From Flavobacterium sp. UBA6195 (GTDB lineage Bacteria > Bacteroidota > Bacteroidia > Flavobacteriales > Flavobacteriaceae), in the NCBI RefSeq assembly GCF_002422095.1, contig NZ_DITB01000038.1:1-64000 (forward strand): a DNA stretch of 64,000 bases. The letters run 5' to 3'. Position 1 is the stretch's first letter. Each line of letters opens with the position of its first letter. Below are positions 35,425-45,614 of the stretch, piece after piece. The translations under genes were made by a program, and so were the position numbers. The notes beneath the pieces were generated by a model that did not search any database, was not told the origin of the DNA, and worked only from the letters and a program-made list of their open reading frames with translations.

Positions 35425-38400
35425 TTACTTTTGAATTTTTAATTTGGTATTGGTTGAGTGACTCGAGAATTCTGGAGCATACATGCTTTGAATAGTTGCA
35501 ATTCCGTCATTAAATACTCCTGAATTATTTACTCTAACATCATATTCAAAAACATAAGTTCCGAATTTAATTTTGTCAAAGAAGAAATGAGTTGCTACAT
35601 CTTTTGTGCTTCTGTAAAAACTGATGCCGTCTTTCCATTCGTACTTCGAAATTACATCAATAGGCTCAAAACAAGATGCTCGTAAGTCTTTTAAATGAAC
35701 AAACTCTAAATCATTATCCGTATTAATTATTAGTCGAATGGTAATTAAATCACCAACTTTTACATTTTCATAATTTATATCGATAAGTTTATCTCCTTCT
35801 GAAGTTTTTACTTTTTTATAAAGGTTTTTTGTAATTGAAAGTGCTGAGGTGCTATCTGATTTTACAGCATCTAAATCTTCAAAATATTGCCAATATAAAC
35901 CACCAAATCCAGCTACATCTGATTTGTTTTCAACTGAAATTTGTCCCATTTCTTTTGAAATTTCATCAGAATTCCAATTCATTTTTATATATCCAGTACT
36001 TGCATCTTTATTTTTTTCTGATATTTTTTTAGACAATACTTTTTCGTTTCCGATTTTAAATTTGGTATTATCTTTTATACTTGTCCAGTCGGTTCCTTGT
36101 AATAAAAGCGCATAAATGGCTTCTGTTGTGGCTTTTGTTGTAGGCCAATGTTTTAATTGTTTTTGTTTTAACAGCCAAACCTTCATTTCATCTACAAACT
36201 TTTTGTCTTTTTCAATTTCGGAAAAGGCTTCAATTAATAATGCTTGTGTTTCTATAGCCGATTGGTACCAATAATATCCATTTTTATTTTCAATCCAATA
36301 CATGCCAAAATCATCATTTCGAGCTACTGTTTCTTTTAAATTTTCAATGATTTTCTCTGCGAATTTTTTATCACCAAATCGATTCATCGTTAATGCTAAT
36401 AATCCTTTTTGGTATAAAGAATAATTTAACCAATTAGCTTTAAACTCCACTTTTTGAATGTTTATAATGGAATCTATTTTTTTTGAAATAGGATATTCTT
36501 CTAAATAAAAACTTCGGGCATATAAATAATGTAAGTTGGAATAAGCGTAATAATTAATACGTTCATTTTTAAGCGTACTTTGATTTATGTATTTACTGTC
36601 TAAATAAGGAATTGCTTTTGAAGTTATATTTTTAAATTCCGATTTTTTTTCAGGGAACATTTTACTTAAATGCCCAAAGCCTGAAAAAATATGTTGGGTA
36701 ATAAAAATATTTTCTTCTCCACCATCAAACCATGCAAACCCACCAGAGGCTAATTGTTTTTCTTCTATTTTTTTGATGGTAGATTTTTGAGATTCTTTCA
36801 TGGTATTTAAATCCATTAACAGCGCCAAACGTTTGTTTTTTAGTTCTTCATTTTCGGCATCTAATAACCATGGTGTTTCATTTAAAACAATAGATTTTAA
36901 TTCTTCATTTTGAGTGAGCTTTGAAACCGCTTTCGGGTTATTTTTCCAAGATTCAAATAAGCTAGCTATTTTGGAATTACTAGAAATAATTTCTGTAGCT
37001 ATAAAATTGCCATAATATCTTGAGAAAGTTTGTTCTGCACATTCATGTTCGTATTCCATTAAATAGGGTAATGATTGAAGAGCAAGCCATGTTGGGTTTG
37101 AAGTATACTCTAAAGTAAATAAATGGTTTTTTAAAGTTTTAGATTCATTGTTTTTAAGGTTATCAAATACATATTCTTTTTTAGAATTCCCTTTTACCCA
37201 AATCGGAATGCTTTCGGTTAGTAAGACTTTATTACTTATTACGGGTAAAATATTTTCTTCACCATCAGAAAAATTACCCGATTTAGCTACTATTTTATAT
37301 TGTAATCCTTGAACTCCTTCTGGAATTGTAACTGTCCAAGAAACAGGAACACTTTCTTTTGATTTACAATTGAAAGCTTTTACATTAGAACTATTATTCG
37401 CAATTGCATCAATCGGTTGCATAGTAGTTGCATCAAAAAGCAATAACATAGCATTTCCTGATTTGATTTCATTAGTTAGATTTACCACTTTTGCCGTTAA
37501 GGTAATTTCATCTTTTTCACGAACAAAACGAGGCATATTGGTTTGAATCATAACATCTTTTTGCGAAATAATGCTCGATTCAAAATAACCTGATTCTAAA
37601 TTTTTATTGTGACCAAATAGACGTAATTTCCATTTGGTTAAGGATTCGGGTGTAGTAAATTGGAAAGAAAATTTACCATTACTATCCGTTTTAATATGAG
37701 GATAAAAGAAAGCCGTTTCATTAAAATTACTTCTTGTTTTAACTTGAGTTAATTCTTTTAATCCATTTTTAGTTGTAATTATGATTACTCCGTTTTTGCC
37801 TCTAATTCCGTACAAAGCAGATGCTATAGAATCTTTTAAAACCGAAATAGACTCAATATCATCTGGATTAAAAGAAATTGCATTAGAATTTGTGTTGTCA
37901 TAGTTTGAACTATCATAAACAATTCCATCTATTACATATAAAGTTTGATTTTCTTCTGTGATTGTCGAAGTTCCTCTTAATACAATTCGAGTACTTGATC
38001 CAACGCCTCCATAAGAATTAGTAACTTGAACACCAGCTATTCTACCTGAAAGAGCATTAACTAAGTCAGATTCTTCATGCTCTAAAAATATGTTTGAATT
38101 TGTACTTTGAGCTGCATATGTTACAACTTTTTCTTGCTTTTTGATGCCTAAAGCTGTAACAACAACTTCATTACCATTAATCAAATCGTCTTTTAAATTT
38201 ATTTCTATATTTTTTAATTGCTCAATTGATATTTCCTCTGATTTTTTTCCGGTATAACTTATAACAATAATTTCTCCTTTAGCGGCTTCAATAGAAAACT
38301 CGCCATCAAAATCGGTTGTAGTACCTCTGTTGGTTCCTTTGATGTATACATTTGCTCCGGGTATTGGTCCCAATTCATCTTGTACAACTCCAGAAATTAA

Positions 38401-41400
38401 TTTAGAGTTTTTAGGAATTTTATTTACATTACTTATTCTCTTCTGATAATTTTTATATGTGTAATTGTTTTTTGGGTCATTAAAATCAAAACCAAACCAA
38501 TATAGTTCAGGTTCTCTTTTATAAATAGCAAAGTGATTTCTTGGAGTTCTAAAATTGTTTACAAAAAGATTAATGGTAGTACCATAATTTGTAATATAAG
38601 GTATTCTTGGATAGGAATAATTTTCTTGGAAATGAAAGCTGTTCCAACGATCTTTTGCAAATTGGTCTAAAGAACTATCATACATACTGGCTAAAATTTC
38701 GGCTTGTTGTTTTGGATTTGTAATTTCAAAGGACCAATTTTCTGTACTTCCAGGTTCAATTTTATTGCGTAAACTTTCAATTTCAATTAAGAACTTTTCA
38801 TCTGATTCTTCTCTTTTTATTTGGTGTGATTTTGTATAACCTTCATTTTCCCATATGGTTGAGAAATGAAATGTTAAATGGTTCAAATATTTTACTTCCT
38901 TGTTAAAATTAAATACAGTTTTTCCATTTTTTAATTGAATTGTCTTCACTTCCTGTATTAGATCTTCGTCTGCATAAAAACGAGAAGTTATATATAAATC
39001 AGGAATAATAGATTGAATTTCAATAGTATAAAATTTAGAATTAGGAGTTGTAATGTCTTTGTAAGTAAAAAGTTCATCTTCAGAATAAGGATATTCTTTT
39101 GATTTTACATTAATTACTCTTTGTCTAGTTATTAGATTGTTTTTCAAATCATAAGCTTCAGCAACTATTTTGAATTTAGAATTTCTGTAATTTTTTAAAA
39201 ATTCTAAAGCAATTTCTTTGCTAGTTTTTGTGTCAAAAGGAATAGTTTTTATGAGAATTTCTTCTGTTTTTTCATCGGTGTTATCATAAGGCTCATGAGG
39301 AAATAATTTTTTAAATTCTTCTCGTTTAATTGTTTGTATTTCAGGAATTGAGAAAAGCCTTCTTTTTAAAAATGCGTTACTTTTTATTTCATAAATTTTC
39401 ACAACACCCTTTGCTTCAATGGGATAATTGTTTAGCGTTTTTGTGGAAATATACAAGATGTTATTTTCTTCAGAAATTAATTCAGGTTTGATGCTTAAAT
39501 TAATATTTAACATTTCTCTTCCTACTGAAATAGTTTGTGAGGCAGTTCTCGTTTCTCCTTGAATATCAGTAACTTTAAAATCAATTGTAAAATTTATTGT
39601 TTCAATTTCATTGTTTGGAACAGTAGGTTCATTAGCCATGAATTGTATTGAAAAATTTCCATTTTCATCAGTTGTAGTTTCTGAAATAATATAATCTTCA
39701 TCAAACGGAATACTATTAGTTTTACTATGGACACTTTTTGAAATGGAATATTCAATTTTGGCATTGGTAAGATTATTTCCAGCTAATGCTTTTGCATTTC
39801 CTTTAATATTTATAGAATCGCCAATAGTGTAATTTTCTGTAATTTCATCAAAAACTATCTCAAATGTTGGGCGCTTGTATTCCTCAACTTTAAAATTAAA
39901 TTCGGTGTGACTTTCAAAATCAACATTGTCCCAAAATTGATGTTCATCATCTTTTTTGTTATAGTATTTTGAATCTTGTTCGTAGTTGTTTGGCTCATCA
40001 ATTTCTATAGTAAATTCGCCTGTTAGAACATTTTTAGGAATTTCAAATTCACCCGAAAAACTTCCAAATTCATTAGTTTGAACGTCAAATTCTTTCAAGG
40101 TTGTCTGATTAACATCGTAAATACTTACATGTACAGTTAAAAATGGAACAACACTTTTGTTGTTGTCTTTCTTTTGAATAATCACGCCTTTGTAATATAA
40201 CTTTTGCCCAGGTCTGTAAATTGCACGATCAAAAAATACTAAAGCTTTAGCTTCCCAGTTGATAAAATCGTCTTCATATTGATTATTCTGTTCGTTTTTA
40301 TATGAAAAGCCACGATTGTATTTTGTTGTAAGCGAATCATCTTTAAAGGTTACTAAAATTTCATTTTTGTATGTTTTGTCTTTAATTCTATCTCTATGTT
40401 TAAAATATGCATTCCCATTTTTACTTGTTTTTATTGCTTCATCTTCATTTCTAATAATTACATTTTCTAAAGGTCTTCCAGTTTTTCTATCATACAAATA
40501 AAATACATCTTTCTTATCTTCCTTATCTTCTATTAAATAAAGGTTAGTAACTGAAATTTTATTGTAAGCGAAAGCTTTTGTATTCAGATTGTTATTGGTT
40601 TCTACATAAATTAAATACTTTCCAGTATCTAATTTTTCTAGTAAAACTTCTGTATTATACTCAAAATAATCTTTTTTGTTAGGTAAAACAATTGTTTGCT
40701 CTTTTAATGGCGTGTTTTTAGCTATTATTAATTTAACAATAGAGTCTGTGTTGATGTTTTTATTTCGGGTATAATCATAGTTATTATCTAAAAGAGCACT
40801 AATTTTTTCATTTAGCCTAAAGTAAGAAATGGAAATTGTGTCTACATTTTTGAAGTTTACAAAGGCTCTATTGTTTTGTAATGGGTAAATTATTTTTGGT
40901 AATTTAATGTTCAAACTTTTATTCGTAATTTCTATTTTTATTTTTTCAGCTTCAGCTAGTGCATTAACGTTGATTTTTGCATTCAGTATTGTGTCAATTA
41001 AAGATAAAGTATTTTTGTAGGAATTGATTTTTCCGTTTTTGTATGTTTTAGATTGATAATATTGAGCTCTGTCAACTCTTAAAAATTGTTTTAAAAATAA
41101 ACCTTGAGTCGTTTTCTCTAATGAAGAAATTTTTTCCAAATATATTTCCTCATTCCAAAACGTTTCCTTGATGAATTTTAACCTTTCATAATAAGCAAAA
41201 TCAACTTTGTCGAAATTTTTCTTATCTAAATAATATTTTTCATTTTTCTGAAAAATCGAAATTAACTTTCTTAGATTTTCATCTTCTAGTTTTTTAGAAT
41301 CAAAATTTACAAAGGAATTAGGATTAGTATAAAATATTTTGATATCATTTTCAAAATCAGTTGATTTTTTTAGTCTCCATGAAACAATTCTTGATTTGTA

Positions 41401-41985
41401 ATAGTTACAACTTTTCTGAGAAAGGAATTCATAGATTGAATAATTTTTATCGTCTACACTTGGTGAAATATCAAAAATATCTTTGAATTTATCAAGATTT
41501 ACTGATCTTAAATCATTTTCGTTAAGTAACAGTTGGTTGTAATTTTTCTCTATTTGAGCTTTAAAATCATCTTCTGTCCAAGTTAAAAAATCAGTGTTTT
41601 TTTGATTTTCTAAGTTAGTTCTTTTTTTTATTGTATAACGATTTCTATTATAATATTCTTCTAAAATATCAATGTATATGTAGTGCAGAAGTGCTTTTGA
41701 AACAGGTTTTGCTTCATTGATTTCTTTTTGAATATTATGAATAATCGTAGTTTGAGCTTTTTCATCAAAAACTTGTTCAAATTTTGATAAATAGAAAAAA
41801 CATTTTATAATTTGAACCTCCTCTTTTTTACGTTTTGCTTTTTTGTAAATTTCTTCTACTTCTTCTTGTGCGGATTTGATTTTTCCGTCCAATTCATATT
41901 TGTAAACTTCTTTCCACTTATCATCATATTGACTAAATACATGGAAAGAATTAACTAACAAGATTAATAATAATATTTTGCGCAT
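35425..41985 (-). CDS. Giant alpha-2-macroglobulin family protein with TonB plug insertion
   Basis: A 2186-residue exported protein with signal peptide (about 1-18, NSFHVFSQ). After the N-terminal helical region come the macroglobulin domains: the MG2-like segment DRAIYRPGQKLYYKG, later MG domains and an A2M domain (KTDSNGKFSFQFTTPESLTKWKLR). The thioester motif is CAEQ at residues 1649-1652 (EYEHECAEQTF), followed by a thioester-domain helical barrel. Residues about 1196-1412 are an insertion: a carboxypeptidase D-like domain (GPIPGANVYIKGT) and a SusC-type TonB plug (SALYGIRGKNGVIIITTKNG). It is probably periplasmic, trapping proteases; what the insertion does is unknown. Confidence 0.9.
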   Translation of the reverse strand: MRKILLLILLVNSFHVFSQYDDKWKEVYKYELDGKIKSAQEEVEEIYKKAKRKKEEVQIIKCFFYLSKFEQVFDEKAQTTIIHNIQKEINEAKPVSKALLHYIYIDILEEYYNRNRYTIKKRTNLENQKNTDFLTWTEDDFKAQIEKNYNQLLLNENDLRSVNLDKFKDIFDISPSVDDKNYSIYEFLSQKSCNYYKSRIVSWRLKKSTDFENDIKIFYTNPNSFVNFDSKKLEDENLRKLISIFQKNEKYYLDKKNFDKVDFAYYERLKFIKETFWNEEIYLEKISSLEKTTQGLFLKQFLRVDRAQYYQSKTYKNGKINSYKNTLSLIDTILNAKINVNALAEAEKIKIEITNKSLNIKLPKIIYPLQNNRAFVNFKNVDTISISYFRLNEKISALLDNNYDYTRNKNINTDSIVKLIIAKNTPLKEQTIVLPNKKDYFEYNTEVLLEKLDTGKYLIYVETNNNLNTKAFAYNKISVTNLYLIEDKEDKKDVFYLYDRKTGRPLENVIIRNEDEAIKTSKNGNAYFKHRDRIKDKTYKNEILVTFKDDSLTTKYNRGFSYKNEQNNQYEDDFINWEAKALVFFDRAIYRPGQKLYYKGVIIQKKDNNKSVVPFLTVHVSIYDVNQTTLKEFDVQTNEFGSFSGEFEIPKNVLTGEFTIEIDEPNNYEQDSKYYNKKDDEHQFWDNVDFESHTEFNFKVEEYKRPTFEIVFDEITENYTIGDSINIKGNAKALAGNNLTNAKIEYSISKSVHSKTNSIPFDEDYIISETTTDENGNFSIQFMANEPTVPNNEIETINFTIDFKVTDIQGETRTASQTISVGREMLNINLSIKPELISEENNILYISTKTLNNYPIEAKGVVKIYEIKSNAFLKRRLFSIPEIQTIKREEFKKLFPHEPYDNTDEKTEEILIKTIPFDTKTSKEIALEFLKNYRNSKFKIVAEAYDLKNNLITRQRVINVKSKEYPYSEDELFTYKDITTPNSKFYTIEIQSIIPDLYITSRFYADEDLIQEVKTIQLKNGKTVFNFNKEVKYLNHLTFHFSTIWENEGYTKSHQIKREESDEKFLIEIESLRNKIEPGSTENWSFEITNPKQQAEILASMYDSSLDQFAKDRWNSFHFQENYSYPRIPYITNYGTTINLFVNNFRTPRNHFAIYKREPELYWFGFDFNDPKNNYTYKNYQKRISNVNKIPKNSKLISGVVQDELGPIPGANVYIKGTNRGTTTDFDGEFSIEAAKGEIIVISYTGKKSEEISIEQLKNIEINLKDDLINGNEVVVTALGIKKQEKVVTYAAQSTNSNIFLEHEESDLVNALSGRIAGVQVTNSYGGVGSSTRIVLRGTSTITEENQTLYVIDGIVYDSSNYDNTNSNAISFNPDDIESISVLKDSIASALYGIRGKNGVIIITTKNGLKELTQVKTRSNFNETAFFYPHIKTDSNGKFSFQFTTPESLTKWKLRLFGHNKNLESGYFESSIISQKDVMIQTNMPRFVREKDEITLTAKVVNLTNEIKSGNAMLLLFDATTMQPIDAIANNSSNVKAFNCKSKESVPVSWTVTIPEGVQGLQYKIVAKSGNFSDGEENILPVISNKVLLTESIPIWVKGNSKKEYVFDNLKNNESKTLKNHLFTLEYTSNPTWLALQSLPYLMEYEHECAEQTFSRYYGNFIATEIISSNSKIASLFESWKNNPKAVSKLTQNEELKSIVLNETPWLLDAENEELKNKRLALLMDLNTMKESQKSTIKKIEEKQLASGGFAWFDGGEENIFITQHIFSGFGHLSKMFPEKKSEFKNITSKAIPYLDSKYINQSTLKNERINYYAYSNLHYLYARSFYLEEYPISKKIDSIINIQKVEFKANWLNYSLYQKGLLALTMNRFGDKKFAEKIIENLKETVARNDDFGMYWIENKNGYYWYQSAIETQALLIEAFSEIEKDKKFVDEMKVWLLKQKQLKHWPTTKATTEAIYALLLQGTDWTSIKDNTKFKIGNEKVLSKKISEKNKDASTGYIKMNWNSDEISKEMGQISVENKSDVAGFGGLYWQYFEDLDAVKSDSTSALSITKNLYKKVKTSEGDKLIDINYENVKVGDLITIRLIINTDNDLEFVHLKDLRASCFEPIDVISKYEWKDGISFYRSTKDVATHFFFDKIKFGTYVFEYDVRVNNSGVFNDGIATIQSMYAPEFSSHSTNTKLKIQK

Positions 41986-42084
41986 AATAGTTTGTTTTTA
42001 TCTATAGAGTGAAAAAAATATAAAAAGGTTGGGACGAATAAAAAATAAATTATTTGTAAGTAAAATTAACCAAAATCATTTTAC

Positions 42085-42092
42085 TATTTTTG
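42085..42092 (+). promoter_or_regulatory. Candidate -7 element very close to the TPR gene start
   Basis: TATTTTTG matches TAnnTTTG and ends four bases before the ATG at 42097. No TTG lies at the proper distance upstream. If used, the transcript would start at or near the ATG. Confidence 0.35.
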
Positions 42093-42096
42093 AAAA

Positions 42097-42786
42097 ATGA
42101 AAATTATCCAATTGTTTTTCCTGTTTTTTTCGTTTTCAGTCTTTTCGCAATCAACATTTGAAAAGGCTGAGAATTTGTATGAACAAAAAAAATACAACGA
42201 AGCAGAAAAGCTATTTTCAGAGTTTTTAAAATCACAACCAAATCATACTAAAGCCATCGAATTTCTTGGCGATATTGCTGGACATCAAAAAAAATGGGAT
42301 GTCGCGATTACCAACTATAAAAGACTAAAAATTAGTTATCCTAAAAATGCTAATTATTGGTATAAATATGGTGGCGCATTAGGAATGAAAGCCAAAGAAT
42401 CCAATAAATTCAAAGCTTTAGGAATGATTGATGAAGTAGAAAAATCGTTTTTAACTGCAGCAAAATTAGATTCAAAACATATCGAAACACGTTGGGCTTT
42501 AGTAATGTTATATATCGAATTACCAGCAATTATTGGCGGAAGCGAAAAAAAAGCACAAAAATATGCCGATGAATTAATGACACTTTCAAAAGTTGATGGT
42601 TATTTAGCAAAAGGATATATTGATGTCTATTTCAGCCGTTATGCGAAAGCAGAAATCCATTATAAAAAAGCACACGAAATTGGGAATTCAAAAACTACTT
42701 TCGAAAAATTATATGACTTATATTTGAATAAGTTAAAAGATAAAGCAAAAGCCAATAAGTTAAAAGAACAATTTGAAAACAAATAG
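42097..42786 (+). CDS. Tetratricopeptide-repeat protein, exported
   Basis: A 229-residue protein with a signal peptide (about 1-17, SVFSQ) and TPR motifs: AENLYEQKKYNEAEKLFSEFLKSQ and IEFLGDIAGHQKKWDVAITNYKRL, then later helical pairs. Probably a periplasmic scaffold; the partner is unknown. It is divergent from the macroglobulin gene and 69 bases before the Mpl-type ligase, with an inverted repeat between. Confidence 0.8.
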   Translation: MKIIQLFFLFFSFSVFSQSTFEKAENLYEQKKYNEAEKLFSEFLKSQPNHTKAIEFLGDIAGHQKKWDVAITNYKRLKISYPKNANYWYKYGGALGMKAKESNKFKALGMIDEVEKSFLTAAKLDSKHIETRWALVMLYIELPAIIGGSEKKAQKYADELMTLSKVDGYLAKGYIDVYFSRYAKAEIHYKKAHEIGNSKTTFEKLYDLYLNKLKDKAKANKLKEQFENK

Positions 42787-42800
42787 TGTAATTGTTGAAA

Positions 42801-42850
42801 TGTTGAATCGTTTAATCGATTTAACAAATTAACAGTTTAACAATTCAACA
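42801..42850. repeat. Intergenic inverted repeat (TGTTGAATC family)
   Basis: TGTTGAATCGTTTAA (42801-42815) pairs with TTTAACAATTCAACA (42836-42850), 13 of 15 bases. It fills the gap between the TPR gene and the ligase gene. Confidence 0.65.
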
Positions 42851-42855
42851 AAAAA

Positions 42856-44211
42856 ATGAGAACACATTTCATAGCCATCGGCGGAGCAGCCATGCACAAT
42901 TTAGCATTAGCATTACATAACAAAGGATTTCACGTAACAGGTAGCGATGATGCTATTTTCGAACCTTCAAAATCGCGTTTGGAGAAAAAAGGATTGTTGC
43001 CAGCCGAAGAAGGTTGGTTTCCTGAAAAAATCACAACGGATATCGAAGCGATTATTTTAGGAATGCACGCTAAAGCGGATAATCCAGAATTATTAAAAGC
43101 ACAAGAATTAGGCTTGAAAATTTATTCGTATCCTGAATTTTTATACGAACAATCGAAAAACAAAACCCGAGTGGTGATTGGTGGTTCACACGGAAAGACT
43201 ACAATTACTTCTATGATTTTACATGTAATGCATTATCACAATATTGAAGTGGATTATATGGTGGGAGCCCAATTGGAAGGTTTTGATACGATGGTGCATT
43301 TAACCGAAAATAATGATTTTATTGTTTTGGAAGGTGATGAATATTTGACTTCTCCAATCGATTTGCGACCAAAATTCCATTTGTACCAACCGAATATTGC
43401 ATTATTATCTGGAATTGCTTGGGATCATATCAACGTGTTTCCAACGTTTGATAATTATGTAGAACAATTTAGAATTTTCGCTAACCAAATCACGCGTGGG
43501 GGAATTTTAGTCTATAACGAAGATGACGAAGCCGTAAAAGCAGTAGCCGAAGGAACCGAAAATCCAATCCGAAAAATTGCGTATCAAACACCAAGTTACA
43601 CAGTTGAAAACGGAACCACGTTGCTAGATACGCCAGAAGGTTCAATGCCAATTGAAGTTTTCGGGGCACACAATCTAAGCAATTTAGCCGGTGCCAAATG
43701 GATTTGCCAATGCATGGGAGTAGACGAAGCCGAATTTTACGAAGCAATCGCTAGTTTCAAAGGTGCTTCTAAACGATTAGAAAAAATTGCCGAAAGTGCA
43801 AATAAAGTTGCTTATAAAGATTTTGCACATTCGCCAAGTAAAGTTTCGGCCACTACAAAAGCGGTGAAAGCACAATATCCTGATAGAAAATTAATTGCTT
43901 GTTTAGAGTTACATACTTACAGCAGTTTAAATGCCGAGTTCTTAAAAGAATACCAAGGCGCTTTAGATGCGGCCGATGTTGCCGTAGTTTTCTATTCACC
44001 CGATGCGGTAAAAATCAAACGTTTGGAGGAAGTTACTTATGATCAAATCGCACAATCGTTCCAAAGAGAAGATTTAATTATTTACACCAATCCAACCGAA
44101 TTTAAAGACTTTTTATTCAGCCAAAATATTGAAAACTCCGCTTTATTATTAATGAGTTCAGGAAATTATGGTGGATTGAATTTTGATGAGGTGAAAGAAT
44201 TAATCAATTAG
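42856..44211 (+). CDS. mpl: UDP-N-acetylmuramate:L-alanyl-gamma-D-glutamyl-meso-diaminopimelate ligase
   Basis: A 451-residue Mur ligase of the Mpl type that attaches the recycled tripeptide to UDP-MurNAc. The N-terminus AIGGAAMHNLALALHNKGFHVTGSDD is the Mur fold, and GGSHGKTTITSM is the ATP loop (about 109-120). In the family Mpl recycles murein peptides, complementing MurC. It is not next to division genes, which argues for the recycling enzyme. A small membrane protein gene starts five bases downstream. Confidence 0.88.
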   Translation: MRTHFIAIGGAAMHNLALALHNKGFHVTGSDDAIFEPSKSRLEKKGLLPAEEGWFPEKITTDIEAIILGMHAKADNPELLKAQELGLKIYSYPEFLYEQSKNKTRVVIGGSHGKTTITSMILHVMHYHNIEVDYMVGAQLEGFDTMVHLTENNDFIVLEGDEYLTSPIDLRPKFHLYQPNIALLSGIAWDHINVFPTFDNYVEQFRIFANQITRGGILVYNEDDEAVKAVAEGTENPIRKIAYQTPSYTVENGTTLLDTPEGSMPIEVFGAHNLSNLAGAKWICQCMGVDEAEFYEAIASFKGASKRLEKIAESANKVAYKDFAHSPSKVSATTKAVKAQYPDRKLIACLELHTYSSLNAEFLKEYQGALDAADVAVVFYSPDAVKIKRLEEVTYDQIAQSFQREDLIIYTNPTEFKDFLFSQNIENSALLLMSSGNYGGLNFDEVKELIN

Positions 44212-44216
44212 CAAAT

Positions 44217-44426
44217 ATGGGAGATTTGCTTGATTTGATTTTCAATTTCTTTAATTTTTTAGATGTTTTTCCGGCTCTTGAAAAGCATTATAAAAGATTT
44301 AGAGATAAAGATTTGCACATAGTAAAACGCTTATTGAGTTTTTTTATAATCTGTTTTGTAATTCTAATATTTTTAGGGGTTTTATTTTTCATAATCTTTT
44401 TGGGAAATAAACTATTAAAAAAATAA
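44217..44426 (+). CDS. Small hypothetical membrane protein
   Basis: A 69-residue protein with one strong membrane segment (about 40-65) after a hydrophobic N-terminal stretch. It begins with ATG five bases after the mpl stop, so it is probably co-transcribed. No family recognised; being short, it could be a chance ORF, though its reading-frame position supports it. Confidence 0.5.
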   Translation: MGDLLDLIFNFFNFLDVFPALEKHYKRFRDKDLHIVKRLLSFFIICFVILIFLGVLFFIIFLGNKLLKK

Positions 44427-44764
44427 AATTTGTAATTTGTCATTTCGACGAAGGAGAAATCACATCAAGTAAGATATTATGAGGTTATTCCTTTGTTTAA
44501 ATGACAGATTGTAATTTCAAACGCAATTTTTAAGCCATTTATTTTGTGCAATTTTTAAAACCATATAGAAACATAGAAACATAGAAAATAAAGAATTTCT
44601 TAGTCAATAAATTGATTCATTAAGCTTCTCTGTAACCTATCAAAAATAAAAAGCCTTATTAAATGAAAAGCAACCTATGTTTCTATGTGGTAAAAGTTTA
44701 GATTTTTTTCATTTTTTAGATTTTTTAATTAGCTTTGTTCTTATAAACGCCAAAATAAAATTTT
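44427..44764. other. Gene-free stretch with a repeat element
   Basis: 338 bases without a gene. It holds a CATTTCGACGAAGGAGAAAT segment (from about 44441) of a type often seen between flavobacterial genes, and the inverted-repeat element at 44557-44695. No RNA gene was recognised. Confidence 0.7.
44557..44695. repeat. MITE-like element with ACATAGAAACATAG ends (copy 1)
   Basis: The left end (CCATATAGAAACATAG, tripled as a tandem GAAACATA) and the right end (CTATGTTTCTATGTGG, to 44695) are inverted. The right end is identical over 24 bases, in reverse complement, to the left end of the element at 51884. Both are about 140 bases long with similar interiors (an AAAGCCTT-type segment). Confidence 0.75.
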
Positions 44765-45448
44765 ATGTACACGCCAATCAATCAATGGGCTGAAGACGAT
44801 CGCCCACGTGAAAAATTTCTTCTTAAAGGTAAATCCACCTTATCTGATTCCGAATTGCTTGCTATTTTAATTGGTTCTGGTTCTCGAAATGAGAGTGCGG
44901 TACAATTGTGCCAACGCATTTTAGCTTCTTCCGAAAATAATCTGAATACGTTAGGGAAAATGTCGGTTTCCCAACTCATGCAATTCAAAGGAATTGGAGA
45001 AGCCAAAGCCATTTCCATTGCCGCTGCATTAGAATTAGGAAGAAGACGCAGAGCCGAAGACGCCATAGAACTCAAAAAAATCACATCCAGTAAAGCCGTT
45101 TTCGACATAATGCAACCCATTATTGGCGAATTGCCTCACGAGGAATTTTGGGTTTTGTATCTCAATAATTCCAATAAAGTCATTTACAAAGCCCAACTCT
45201 CAAAAGGAGGAATCACAGGAACCGTTGTAGATATTCGAATCATTTTCAAAATGGCATTTGAACAAAATGCAACGGGATTAATTCTTTCCCACAATCATCC
45301 CTCAGGAAAATTAATCGCAAGTGAAGCCGATTTAAAAATCACAAAGCGTATCAAAGAAGCAGGGCAAACATTAGAAATCCAAGTTTTAGATCATCTTATC
45401 ATTACCGAAAATGGTTATTTGAGTTTTCAGGATGAAGGGATTTTTTGA
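44765..45448 (+). CDS. radC: RadC family protein (JAB domain)
   Basis: A 227-residue protein. The N-terminal helix-hairpin-helix-like region (about 20-100, LMQFKGIGEAKAI) is followed by a JAB1/MPN domain (about 105-225) with zinc motif LSHNHPSG and the later Ser and Asp (SEADLKITKR). RadC is called a DNA repair protein, but that role has been disputed and its activity is unknown. It is not in an operon; an intergenic repeat lies upstream. Confidence 0.92.
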   Translation: MYTPINQWAEDDRPREKFLLKGKSTLSDSELLAILIGSGSRNESAVQLCQRILASSENNLNTLGKMSVSQLMQFKGIGEAKAISIAAALELGRRRRAEDAIELKKITSSKAVFDIMQPIIGELPHEEFWVLYLNNSNKVIYKAQLSKGGITGTVVDIRIIFKMAFEQNATGLILSHNHPSGKLIASEADLKITKRIKEAGQTLEIQVLDHLIITENGYLSFQDEGIF

Positions 45449-45614
45449 TTTTTTTAAAACACATAGGCACATAGTTTTTATTAATTTTCGCATTGCGAAC
45501 TTTGCGAAAAACTTTTGTGTTCTTTGCGTATAAACCAAGAATTATAGAAATTTTAAGAATTCTTAATTTTTTATCTAATCAATAAGCCGTATTTTTATCA
45601 AAAATTAAAATATC

